A stretch of DNA of 64,000 bases, taken from the NCBI GenBank assembly GCA_036783645.1, contig DAIPWT010000018.1:1-64000 (forward strand), written 5' to 3'. Under the pieces are notes generated by a model. It saw only the letters and a list, made by a program, of their open reading frames with translations, ran no database searches and was not told the origin of the DNA. Positions 6,669 through 14,602 of this stretch are shown here, in pieces; position 1 is the first letter of the stretch; every line of letters begins with the position of its first letter. Position numbers and translations under genes: made by a program. This DNA comes from UBA4732 sp002404095. Its GTDB lineage: Bacteria; Planctomycetota; Planctomycetia; Gemmatales; Gemmataceae.

Positions 6669-9407
6669 TCACTTCCGCTTCTCCGTTTCCACCGTGTACA
6701 CCTTCAGCACTTCGTCGCCGTAGTGGTTGATGACCTTCACGGCGATCTGGCCCGATTCGGGCTTATCGAATGGCCGGCTGACCGTGCTGTAGAGGCTGCT
6801 CCAGGCCGCCTCGTCGATTTCCGCTCGCAGGGCGCGTTTCAGTCTGTCGTAGGGACCTTCTTCGGCACTCGCCGCTCCCGTGAAATAGGCGTGGCGCACG
6901 AAGAAACTCTCGCCATTGTAGTCGGTGTCGATGAACCAGCAGGCGATGTCGTCGGTCGAGGAATTGCGGATGGCGCCAGTCGTTGGATCGTACACGTCCA
7001 AACCCTTGATCTCGACGACAATCTGGCCGGCCTTTTGCTTCGTGATCTCCACGTCCGGCTCGCCGAAGACCATGAACAAGTTGCCGGCGCCGGTCTTCTT
7101 GAGCAGTTCGTCGCCCATCGCCAGGTCGGGGTTCATCTTCGTCGGCAACACGATCAGCTTGCCGTAACGTTTGGCCTCTTCGCTGACGCTGGGGTCGAAG
7201 GCGAAGCCGCAGACGATCAGCACGTCGAAGCCGACTCCTTTGACCGCTTCTTTGGCCGCTTCTTTGATGAGCGTCGCGCCGACCGTGCCGTGTTCTGGGC
7301 CGATGCAGATGGCCGCCCGCCGGGTTCGAAGTGGCACGGGCATCTTGCCCGTGGCATCCTCGGGCGCACCTTTCGAGGAAGACACGGGCAGGATGCCCGT
7401 GCCACTCTCGGTATAGGTCCCGACTCCGTGAATCCATTCGCCGGGGTACACATCGACCGAATCGAATTTCAGGCGTTCGCCTTTGCGCGTGTTCTGCACG
7501 CCGGCTTTCTTGAGGTTCTCCAGGATCATGTGGCCAAAGTTGTCAGGGCCGATCACGCGCATTTTGAAGCCGTGCTTCGTGCCGGTTTCCGCGTCGCGTT
7601 TTTTCTCCTCGGCGCTGATCGTGCGATGCGGGCTGAGCGATTCCACGGAGAACGGCCCGCACACGCGCACGCGCTTGTTGTCCTCATAGGGCTGGTCAAA
7701 GAGCGTTTCGGTGTCGGCGTGCTTGGCGATGGCGGCGTCGATTTGTTGGCGCGTCATGCCCTCCGTAATGTCCGGATTGTTGGCGATGGACTTAAGCGTG
7801 ACGTGCGGTACGCGCTTATAGACGAAGCCCTTGCGGATGTCGTCTTCGGTCTTGTATTCGGGCGGGTGCTTGCCGGTCAGGTCCGCTTCCTTCTTGACGC
7901 CTTCGGGCGAGTCGGCCAGCAGGTAGTAGGCATACTTGGCGGCCATCAGGCGCGTGCGCGCCAGCGCCAGGGCGACGCGGCTGGTGTCGCAGGTGATCCA
8001 GCGCCGGCCCCACTGCTCGGCGACGTAGGCCGTGGTGCCGCTGCCGCAGGTGGGGTCGAGGACGAGGTCGCCGGGGTCGGTGGTCATGAGGAGGCAGCGA
8101 CGAATGACAGTCAAACCGGTTTGAACGACATAGACTTTGTCACCACCAAATTGGTTCTGGCCAACAGTGTCCGGCCAGAGATTTGTGAGTGGGATCGCGG
8201 GGAAGTCATCCAAATAGCGGACATATGCGAGACCCGACTCGCCAACCCGCTCGATCCGACGGGCTAGCTTCAGCCGCTCGATACCTTCCCGATGCGTACT
8301 CCACTCGCGCTTTGGCGGCAGGTATTCTTTCCCGTCAAATTGGATGGGGAAGTAGCCTGTTCGGCCTTCGCGCACTCTGGCACTTGTGAGGTCGCCGGTC
8401 GTCATGATGCGCGCGCCTGGCGGTAACGTCTCTTCGCCAGACCTTTCTTGGTCTGACATTCGACGCCGGTTCCCGTCTGCTAGCTCGACACGGGTATAAC
8501 CAGATGCGCCCTCAGCGCCGGGCACCTTATCGCGAAAAAGCGCGCGATACTTTACATGTTCCTTGTCTTTGCAATACCACAATACGTAATCGAGCGTGCC
8601 AGGGAGAAGTTCCGACGTAGCTCCGACCGTCTTGGCAAAGCTGACTTGTGTACATGCGTTTTCGGAGCCGAAAACCTCATCCAAAAGTGATCGCACGAGA
8701 TGTAGGTTTTCGTCACCAATCTGCAAAAATATAGAGCCTGTGTCTGTCAGGAGCTCGTGAGCGACGATGAGGCGGTCACGGAGGTAAGACAGGTAGGAGT
8801 GGATGCCGAGCTTCCAGGTGTCGCGGAAGGCGCGCACTTGCTCAGGTTGGCGTGTCGCGTCGGCTACCTTGTTGTCTTGCACCTCGCGTTTGCGGGTGCT
8901 GACCTGCCAGTTGGAGCCGAACTTGATGCCATAGGGCGGGTCGAGGTAGATGGTCTGCACCTTGCCCTTGAGTCCTTCCTTCTCGGCCAGCGAGGTCATC
9001 ACCAGCAGCGAGTCGCCCAGGATCATGCGGTTGGCCCAGTTCTGCTCGTGGTGGTAGAAGTCGATCTTCTGGGCGAAGTCGGCCGGGCCGCCGTTGAAGT
9101 CGGCGAAGAGATTGGGCTGGTCGTCGCCCGCTTTTTCGATGCGCGGCAGCGCGTCAATGATGGCCTGCGGGTGAATCTTCTCCTGGATGTAGATTGGCAC
9201 GACGGGGACGGCCAGGTCGGCGCGGTCCTGCTCGTCCTTGCCCTTCCAGACCAGTTGTGGATCGAGCGACGGATCGCGCGGGTAGAGCATGGTCTTGGGC
9301 GCGTGTTCGTCCTCGGCCACGAAGTCGCGCAGCTCCTCGGTGGGGATGTTCTTGCGTTTGTCCTTGTGTCGAAGGGAATCGACGGACATCGGTTTCTTTT
9401 TGGCCAT
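6669..9407 (-). CDS. Type III restriction-modification methyltransferase (Mod), beta-class N6-adenine/N4-cytosine MTase
   Basis: 912 residues. The catalytic motif DPPY is at 156-159 and the S-adenosylmethionine motif DPTCGSGTT lies after it at about 446-454; this order is that of beta-class methyltransferases such as Mod of type III systems. The region between is the likely target-recognition domain, and a long C-terminal part (about 500-912) has features seen in Mod proteins of this subfamily. Mod methylates one strand of an asymmetric site and forms the complex with Res. The gene is two genes downstream of res (9988-13035). An oddity: a palindromic repeat is inserted in frame at about residues 667-692, encoding the fragments TGILPVS and TGKMPVP, so this stretch is probably a surface loop tolerated by the fold. 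Confidence 0.9.
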   Translation of the reverse strand: MAKKKPMSVDSLRHKDKRKNIPTEELRDFVAEDEHAPKTMLYPRDPSLDPQLVWKGKDEQDRADLAVPVVPIYIQEKIHPQAIIDALPRIEKAGDDQPNLFADFNGGPADFAQKIDFYHHEQNWANRMILGDSLLVMTSLAEKEGLKGKVQTIYLDPPYGIKFGSNWQVSTRKREVQDNKVADATRQPEQVRAFRDTWKLGIHSYLSYLRDRLIVAHELLTDTGSIFLQIGDENLHLVRSLLDEVFGSENACTQVSFAKTVGATSELLPGTLDYVLWYCKDKEHVKYRALFRDKVPGAEGASGYTRVELADGNRRRMSDQERSGEETLPPGARIMTTGDLTSARVREGRTGYFPIQFDGKEYLPPKREWSTHREGIERLKLARRIERVGESGLAYVRYLDDFPAIPLTNLWPDTVGQNQFGGDKVYVVQTGLTVIRRCLLMTTDPGDLVLDPTCGSGTTAYVAEQWGRRWITCDTSRVALALARTRLMAAKYAYYLLADSPEGVKKEADLTGKHPPEYKTEDDIRKGFVYKRVPHVTLKSIANNPDITEGMTRQQIDAAIAKHADTETLFDQPYEDNKRVRVCGPFSVESLSPHRTISAEEKKRDAETGTKHGFKMRVIGPDNFGHMILENLKKAGVQNTRKGERLKFDSVDVYPGEWIHGVGTYTESGTGILPVSSSKGAPEDATGKMPVPLRTRRAAICIGPEHGTVGATLIKEAAKEAVKGVGFDVLIVCGFAFDPSVSEEAKRYGKLIVLPTKMNPDLAMGDELLKKTGAGNLFMVFGEPDVEITKQKAGQIVVEIKGLDVYDPTTGAIRNSSTDDIACWFIDTDYNGESFFVRHAYFTGAASAEEGPYDRLKRALRAEIDEAAWSSLYSTVSRPFDKPESGQIAVKVINHYGDEVLKVYTVETEKRK
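7331..7405. repeat. In-frame palindromic repeat inside mod
   Basis: Two 23-bp arms, 7331-7353 and 7383-7405, are inverted copies with one mismatch; each arm is itself a small palindrome built on CACGGGCA. The total span is 75 bp, exactly 25 codons, so the reading frame of mod is preserved. The translated signature TGILPVS...TGKMPVP is a familiar one from planctomycete and verrucomicrobial proteins, which marks it as a dispersed element. Confidence 0.9.
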
Positions 9408-9426
9408 GAGTCATTCATCCCCAGAA

Positions 9427-9506
9427 AAGCGATCCGCAGATTTCACAGATTAACGCAGATTTTATGTTTTTAATCTGCGTTAATCTGTGAAATCTGCGGA
9501 TCGCTT
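9427..9506. repeat. Palindrome copy 1 (CCGCAGATT family), 3' of GxxExxY
   Basis: Perfect 35-bp arms at 9427-9461 and 9472-9506 around a 10-bp AT-rich loop. It occupies the gap between the GxxExxY gene and mod and supplies the last residues and stop codon of GxxExxY. The core words CCGCAGATT, CACAGATTAACGCAG and their complements recur at 9921-9987 and 11581-11665. Confidence 0.95.
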
Positions 9507-9898
9507 GATTTCCGCGAGTTGGAAAAGATAAAGCGTTTGAATTCAAGACTCGCACGGCCGAAGTTCAGCAGCAAACCGCGCTCCAGGCGCGTGGCCTTGA
9601 GGTAATTCAAGAGCTGCGCCTCTTCGACGCCGGTGAGGGCTTTCAACGCCTTCAACTCGACAATCAGACTGTCGTAACAGACAAGATCCGCCCGATAGGT
9701 GCAAGTCAGTTTCTGCCCTTTGTAGTACACCGGCAACTCCACTTGAGGCGAGAACGGAATAGCTTGAGCCGCGAATTCGAGTGCGAGCGCCTCCTGATAA
9801 ACCGCCTCTAGGAAACCTGGGCCGAGTTGCCGATGCACCTCCATTGCCGCCCCGATGACGGCGTGCGTCTGCGGGTCTCTAGAAATCGTCTGAAGCAT
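9470..9898 (-). CDS. GxxExxY family protein (PD-(D/E)XK nuclease fold)
   Basis: 142 residues from ATG 9898, chosen because AAAGGAG lies eight bases upstream; a TTG at 9916 would lie upstream of that ribosome-binding site. The family signature GPGFLEAVY is present near the N-terminus, followed by the core RADLVCYDSLIVELKAL, whose Asp and Glu-x-Lys fit a PD-(D/E)XK nuclease site. The biochemical activity of the family is not established. The gene lies between res and mod of a type III system and exactly between two copies of the same palindrome (9427-9506 and 9921-9987). The final residues, DPQISQINAD, are encoded by copy 1, so the native C-terminus has been replaced or extended by repeat DNA. 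Confidence 0.88.
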   Translation of the reverse strand: MLQTISRDPQTHAVIGAAMEVHRQLGPGFLEAVYQEALALEFAAQAIPFSPQVELPVYYKGQKLTCTYRADLVCYDSLIVELKALKALTGVEEAQLLNYLKATRLERGLLLNFGRASLEFKRFIFSNSRKSSDPQISQINAD

Positions 9899-9920
9899 CT
9901 GTAGATCTCCTTTCAATTCG

Positions 9921-9987
9921 TCCGCAGATTACACAGATTAACGCAGATTTTTGTATTTAATCTGCGTTAATCTGTGTAATCTGCGGA
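9921..9987. repeat. Palindrome copy 2 (CCGCAGATT family), 5' of GxxExxY
   Basis: Perfect 29-bp arms, 9921-9949 and 9959-9987, 9-bp loop. It fills the gap between the end of res (stop at 9988-9990) and the start of the GxxExxY gene, and shares nearly all of its arm sequence with copy 1. It could also end or attenuate res transcription, but lacks a T-tract. Confidence 0.95.
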
Positions 9988-12900
9988 TCATTTGTTACTT
10001 TCTATATAGCCACGGATCAGGTTTTGGGCGTCCCACGGGTCGGCGACTTCGAGAAACGCCCAGCGCCCGAAGCCGCCGTGGTTATTGACGGCCGGCACCC
10101 ACAAGGTGCGCGCCGTGGCGACCTTGGCGGCTTTGTCCTTCTTCTTCTCGCCGGTGACTTCGACGAGCAAATTGAGCAGGTCATCGGATCCGTGGCCGTC
10201 GTCGATGCAGGCGATGAAATCGGGGATGTATTGGTGTTCTTCGCCGTTCAGGGTGTAAGGGATGGTGAAACCGAGGTTGTGATTCTTGACGTAGCGGACG
10301 ACTTGGGGCATCTCCTCGATGGCCTCGGCGCCCTTCTGCTCCCAGAACTTGGTATCGGCTACCACATGGGAAATGTGACACTTGTCCTCTCTCGTGGGAT
10401 AGGTGTCCCGGGTGGTGTCGAAATCGACGTAACGGGTCGAGCCGACCGTATCATACGGGCGCAGGATGGGCTTGAGGGTGGCTGTGCCGTCGGTCGAGGC
10501 GACGATGGCGTTGTAGATACGGTCGGCGGCGTCGTGGGCGAATTCGAGTAGCAGCAGCAGTTGCGGAAAGGTGTTGTCCTTGAGCGTGACGCATTCGGCC
10601 AGCCAGCGTTTAGCGATGTCGAGCAGCTGCGGGAAGAGCCAAGGCTTGTCGTTGCCGTCGTCGTCGCGGAAATACTTTTCCAGCGTGAGCTTCGCCAATA
10701 GAAAGGCGACTTCGTTGGGACGGCGGCGCTCGAGATCGTCGAGCCTGTGTTTCGTGGTGGTTCCCACGATGGGAGACATTTCGGTAACTGTCGGAAGGTC
10801 CGCGGTAGAGAGCGCCAAGCGGGATTCGACGGTGAAGGTGGCGGTAAGCATTTCGTCGCCCACGTCATAGCGGTAGCCGAGCAGCCGGGGAAAGGCAATC
10901 TCACAGGCAATACGGTCTTCCAGGGCGCGGACGCGGGTAGGCGGCAGGCCAGGCTTGGGGTCTGCGGTTGCGCCGCTGCACGGGATGAAGGAGAAGGGGA
11001 CGCCATAGACTTCGGCGTATTCGGGGTCGAAATGGCCGTTCTCGTTGGCGGCGTAACTCCTGCGGCGCAGGGCGCGGCCGACCACTTGCTCGCACAACAG
11101 TTGCGTGCCGAAGGCGCGCACGCCGAGGACGTGGGTGACGGTGTTGGCGTCCCAGCCTTCGGTGAGCATGGAGACGCTGACCACGCAGCGGACGTGTTCG
11201 CCGAGTTTGCCCGTCTTGCCGACGGTGTTCATCACTTCGCGGAGCAGGTCTTCGTCAGTGAGATCATCGGTATCACGGCCGGGAAAGCGGGCGCGGTATT
11301 CGGCCTTGAACTCGTCAATTTCACGGCCGGCGATCTTCTTAAAGTCGTCGCTCATCGCCTCGCCGGATTCGAGCTGATGGCTGTCTACCAGGATCGTGTT
11401 TGGGCGATGCAGCCAGGCGCCGTGGCCGTCGTCGTTGCGGAAGATGGGCAATTGCCCGGCCTGGACGATAGTCTGCGCGCCGATCTGTTTTTCCCAGCCG
11501 GCGATGAAATCGAACACGAGCTTGGAGACGTTGGTGTTGTTGCACACAACAATCAGAACCGGCGGCGGCCCTCGCATTTCATCCGCAGATTGCGCAGATT
11601 TACGCAGATTCAATTCAGAGTCATTCTTGCTTTTTAATCTGCGTAAATCTGTGTAATCTGCGGATTGTTTTTCCCACAGGCGGTAAGACTTCTCGTAGTT
11701 GCTGTAGAGACTGTGCAAAGCCCCTTGCAGTTCGACGGGGAGCTTAGGTTCGCCGGACGCCTTATCGGTTTTGCGTCCCTTCTTGGGCAAGTGTTCGCGG
11801 ATGCGCAGCCACAGGTCTCGGTAGGCGGGCAGCGAGCCGGTCATCTGGTTGCTTGCCACGGGCACACGGGGAACCTTGACGATGCCGGCCTCGATGGCGT
11901 CGATGAGTGAGAAGTCGGAGACCACCCACGGAAAGAGCGTGCCTTCGGGCCAGCCCGAACCGCGCAGGAAGAACGGCGTGGCGGAAAGATCGTAGATGGC
12001 TTTCACGCCGATCTTGGCTTGCACGGCCTCGATGCCGGATATCCAGATGCGGGCCTCTTCCTCGCGATTCTTGGCCTCGACGCGCTCATCGCCGGTGAGT
12101 TTTTCTTCCTCGGCGTCGGGTTTGCGGCGATAGCAATGATGGGCTTCGTCGTTGAGGACGATGATGTTCTTCTTGGCGCCCAACTCCCGGCAGACGCGGC
12201 GTACCATCTGATCGGGGGTTTCGGTGAACGGGCTTGGTTGCCCATCGGCGAGAATCGACTTGGTGATCTTGCCGGCGGCGACTTTCTCGCGCAATTGGAA
12301 GGCGTGGAAGTTGGTGATGATGATTTTGGCCTGTCCGAGCTGGTCCTGTAGCTGGGCCGGAACGATGTCGCGCTGGCGGTAATAGTTCTCCGGGTCGTTC
12401 GGCCACAGCACGCGCAGCCGGTCGCGGATGGTGATGCCAGGCGTAACGATCAGGAAAGTGTCGGAGAAGCGCGCGTCCTGGGGATTGGCGCGTTTGTTGA
12501 GCGTGTGCCAGGCAATGAGCATGGCCATGACGACGGTCTTGCCGGCGCCGGTGGCCATCTTGAACGCCGTGCGCGGTAGGCCGGGGTTGGAGGTGTTGTT
12601 TGCGTCGCGCAAATCGGTGTCGATCCAGGCGTCTCCGTATTTCTTGGCGACCTCGGCGATGTAGATGGCGGTTTCAAGGCTCTCGTTCTGGCAGAAGAAA
12701 AGTTTCTTTTCGCGGCCGGGATCGGTCCAGTAGGCAATCAGGCGTCTGGTCGTCGGCGTCACCCCGACATAGCCGCCTTCACGCCACAGAGCGACGCGGC
12801 GGCGTATTCTATTAATGAGTTCGTTCTCGCGGCGTTCCTGCGGCCCGTCCACCTCAAACAGCTCCCCCTGCTTGGCGCCCTTCTTCTTCGGGCGCGCGAT

Positions 12901-13035
12901 TGGCACGAAATAGGAGCTGATTCGTCGGCCGTCAACGGTCTCGTCGGTGATGCCCTCGTCGGTGAAGCGGAAATGGCGGTTTGGCTCGTCGAAAGGCGAG
13001 TTGATGATCGGGTTCTCGATGACGACTTGTTTCAC
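9988..13035 (-). CDS. Type III restriction endonuclease subunit Res (DEAD/H helicase-nuclease)
   Basis: 1015 residues, GTG start at 13035 preceded by AAAGGGAA. Superfamily 2 helicase motifs: Walker A MATGAGKTVV at about 160-169, DEAH in LNDEAHH at about 296, SAT in LSATPFF at about 347, then a second RecA-like lobe with EGWDANTVTHVLGVRAFG. The C-terminal domain (about 935-1000) has PDFIA and LLVEVTGEKKKDK, a PD-(D/E)XK-type nuclease arrangement in which the usual ExK reads EVT. Res translocates on DNA and cleaves when two sites meet, in complex with Mod. The N-terminus (KQVVIENPIINSPF) matches the Res subfamily I know as BPTD_3080-like. A palindrome (11581-11665) is inserted in frame at about residues 457-485 between the helicase lobes. 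First gene of the minus-strand block. Confidence 0.92.
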   Translation of the reverse strand: MKQVVIENPIINSPFDEPNRHFRFTDEGITDETVDGRRISSYFVPIARPKKKGAKQGELFEVDGPQERRENELINRIRRRVALWREGGYVGVTPTTRRLIAYWTDPGREKKLFFCQNESLETAIYIAEVAKKYGDAWIDTDLRDANNTSNPGLPRTAFKMATGAGKTVVMAMLIAWHTLNKRANPQDARFSDTFLIVTPGITIRDRLRVLWPNDPENYYRQRDIVPAQLQDQLGQAKIIITNFHAFQLREKVAAGKITKSILADGQPSPFTETPDQMVRRVCRELGAKKNIIVLNDEAHHCYRRKPDAEEEKLTGDERVEAKNREEEARIWISGIEAVQAKIGVKAIYDLSATPFFLRGSGWPEGTLFPWVVSDFSLIDAIEAGIVKVPRVPVASNQMTGSLPAYRDLWLRIREHLPKKGRKTDKASGEPKLPVELQGALHSLYSNYEKSYRLWEKQSADYTDLRRLKSKNDSELNLRKSAQSADEMRGPPPVLIVVCNNTNVSKLVFDFIAGWEKQIGAQTIVQAGQLPIFRNDDGHGAWLHRPNTILVDSHQLESGEAMSDDFKKIAGREIDEFKAEYRARFPGRDTDDLTDEDLLREVMNTVGKTGKLGEHVRCVVSVSMLTEGWDANTVTHVLGVRAFGTQLLCEQVVGRALRRRSYAANENGHFDPEYAEVYGVPFSFIPCSGATADPKPGLPPTRVRALEDRIACEIAFPRLLGYRYDVGDEMLTATFTVESRLALSTADLPTVTEMSPIVGTTTKHRLDDLERRRPNEVAFLLAKLTLEKYFRDDDGNDKPWLFPQLLDIAKRWLAECVTLKDNTFPQLLLLLEFAHDAADRIYNAIVASTDGTATLKPILRPYDTVGSTRYVDFDTTRDTYPTREDKCHISHVVADTKFWEQKGAEAIEEMPQVVRYVKNHNLGFTIPYTLNGEEHQYIPDFIACIDDGHGSDDLLNLLVEVTGEKKKDKAAKVATARTLWVPAVNNHGGFGRWAFLEVADPWDAQNLIRGYIESNK
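11581..11665. repeat. Palindrome copy 3 (CCGCAGATT family), in frame inside res
   Basis: 30-bp arms at 11581-11610 and 11636-11665 with two mismatches and a 25-bp loop. It is translated as part of Res (fragments SADYTDLRRLKSK and LNLRKSAQSADEM) without breaking the frame. Same family as the two copies around the GxxExxY gene. Confidence 0.92.
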
Positions 13036-13207
13036 GAGCGATTCCCTTTGCTAGCAGAGACGCCGCCGAACCATCGTCCATAAACATGGCGACTTCTGCA
13101 CCTTTGTCAATGCGCGGACGCCCGGCCCGGAAGAAAGCCGACGGACAGTGCGATCGTTCCCCTAAAATAACGAAGGAAGCAGCGCGCGTTCCGGAACGGG
13201 GTGAGGC

Positions 13208-14596
13208 GTGGCCAAAGCGACGGAATCTTTCAAGGCCGTCCAATGCGAAGAGTTGACGCGCCGCTACGGCAAGGCGATCTTCGCGCGCCTCGAAGGCGTC
13301 GGCCCACTGCCGTTCAGCCCGGCGTGGTGGGACGAACGGCTGATGGGACTGACGATGGGTGACGAGGCGGTTAAGCTCCAACTGTTCCGCTTCGTCGATG
13401 TATTGCCGCAGCTCCGCTCGCCGGCCGACGTGACGCGCCATCTCCGCGAATACTTCGGCGCGGCCAGCGACCGCCTGCCCGCTTGGATGCGGTTCGGTCT
13501 GCGTCTGCTGCCCGGCCGCGGCCCATTCGCCCGGCTATTGGCCGGCGCCGCTCACTTCTTCGCGGAGCGACTCGCCCGCAAATTCATCGCCGGATCGAAT
13601 GTGCATGAGGTTCTGGGTACAATCGCACATCTGCGCCGCCGTTCTCTGGCTGTCACGGTCGATCTGCTGGGCGAGGCCACGATCACGGAAAAGGAAGCGG
13701 AGGAGTCACGCGATGAGTATCTGGAGTTGATCGACGGTCTGAGCCGCGAGGTCAACGCCTGGCCGACAAACGACCAGATCGACCGGGACGACCACGGGCC
13801 GCTGCCGCGCGTCAATGTGTCGGTCAAGTTGTCGGCGCTGTACAGCCAGTTCGACGCCATCGACCAGGAAGGTTCCAGCCGAGCCGTGCGCGAACGTCTG
13901 CGGCCCATCCTTCGCGCCGCCCGTGAGCGCCACGTCTTCGTCAACATCGACATGGAACAGTACGCGGTCAAGGATCTGACGCTGCACGTTTTTGAACAGG
14001 TGTTGGATGAGGACGAATTCCGCGATTGGACGGACGTGGGGATCGCCGTGCAAGCGTATCTGCGCGAAACGGCAAGCGACTTGGAGCGCCTAACCGAGTG
14101 GGCGCGGCGGCGCGGGGCGCCGGTCTGGGTGCGGTTAGTCAAGGGCGCCTATTGGGATTACGAAACCACGATGGCCGCCCAGGCGGGTTGGCCTTCGCCC
14201 GTCTGGACGCACAAGACGGAGACCGACGCCAATTACGAGCGCTTAACGAGGTTTCTCCTTGAAAATCGCCGTTGGCTGCGGCCGGCGTTTGGAAGCCATA
14301 ATATCCGCAGTCTGGCGCACGTCCTGGCCGCGGCGGACCTGCTCGACGTAGCGCCCGACGGCTATGAGCTACAAATGCTATACGGTATGGCGGAGCCGGT
14401 CAAGGACGTGCTGGTCGCGCTGGGCCGACGGGTGCGCGTCTATACGCCGTATGGCGAATTGCTGCCCGGTATGGCGTACCTGGTGCGTCGTTTGTTGGAG
14501 AACACGGCTAACGAATCGTTCTTACGCGCGAGCTTTACTGAACATATTCCGGCGGATAAACTTCTTCAGAACCCCGCGGAAGTGGGGAATGGATAA
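13208..14596 (+). CDS. Proline dehydrogenase (FAD-dependent)
   Basis: 462 residues, GTG start at 13208 behind a purine-rich GGGGTGAGG. Oxidises L-proline to pyrroline-5-carboxylate with FAD. The barrel core is visible: VNVSVKLSALYSQFD, RLVKGAYWDYE, FGSHNIRS and LYGMAEPVK follow the order of the PutA proline dehydrogenase domain, and the C-terminal R-R-x-x-E type segment (VRRLLENTANESFLR) matches substrate-carboxylate binding. The protein lacks the DNA-binding and aldehyde dehydrogenase parts of full PutA; the latter is encoded by the next gene, six bases on, so the two form an operon and probably channel P5C. Confidence 0.93.
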   Translation: MAKATESFKAVQCEELTRRYGKAIFARLEGVGPLPFSPAWWDERLMGLTMGDEAVKLQLFRFVDVLPQLRSPADVTRHLREYFGAASDRLPAWMRFGLRLLPGRGPFARLLAGAAHFFAERLARKFIAGSNVHEVLGTIAHLRRRSLAVTVDLLGEATITEKEAEESRDEYLELIDGLSREVNAWPTNDQIDRDDHGPLPRVNVSVKLSALYSQFDAIDQEGSSRAVRERLRPILRAARERHVFVNIDMEQYAVKDLTLHVFEQVLDEDEFRDWTDVGIAVQAYLRETASDLERLTEWARRRGAPVWVRLVKGAYWDYETTMAAQAGWPSPVWTHKTETDANYERLTRFLLENRRWLRPAFGSHNIRSLAHVLAAADLLDVAPDGYELQMLYGMAEPVKDVLVALGRRVRVYTPYGELLPGMAYLVRRLLENTANESFLRASFTEHIPADKLLQNPAEVGNG

Positions 14597-14602
14597 AGAG
14601 CC

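Noticed and set aside
6669..13035. BREX or DISARM island
   Set aside because: No PglZ, BrxC or DrmABC-like gene; Mod and Res order and motifs are those of a type III system.
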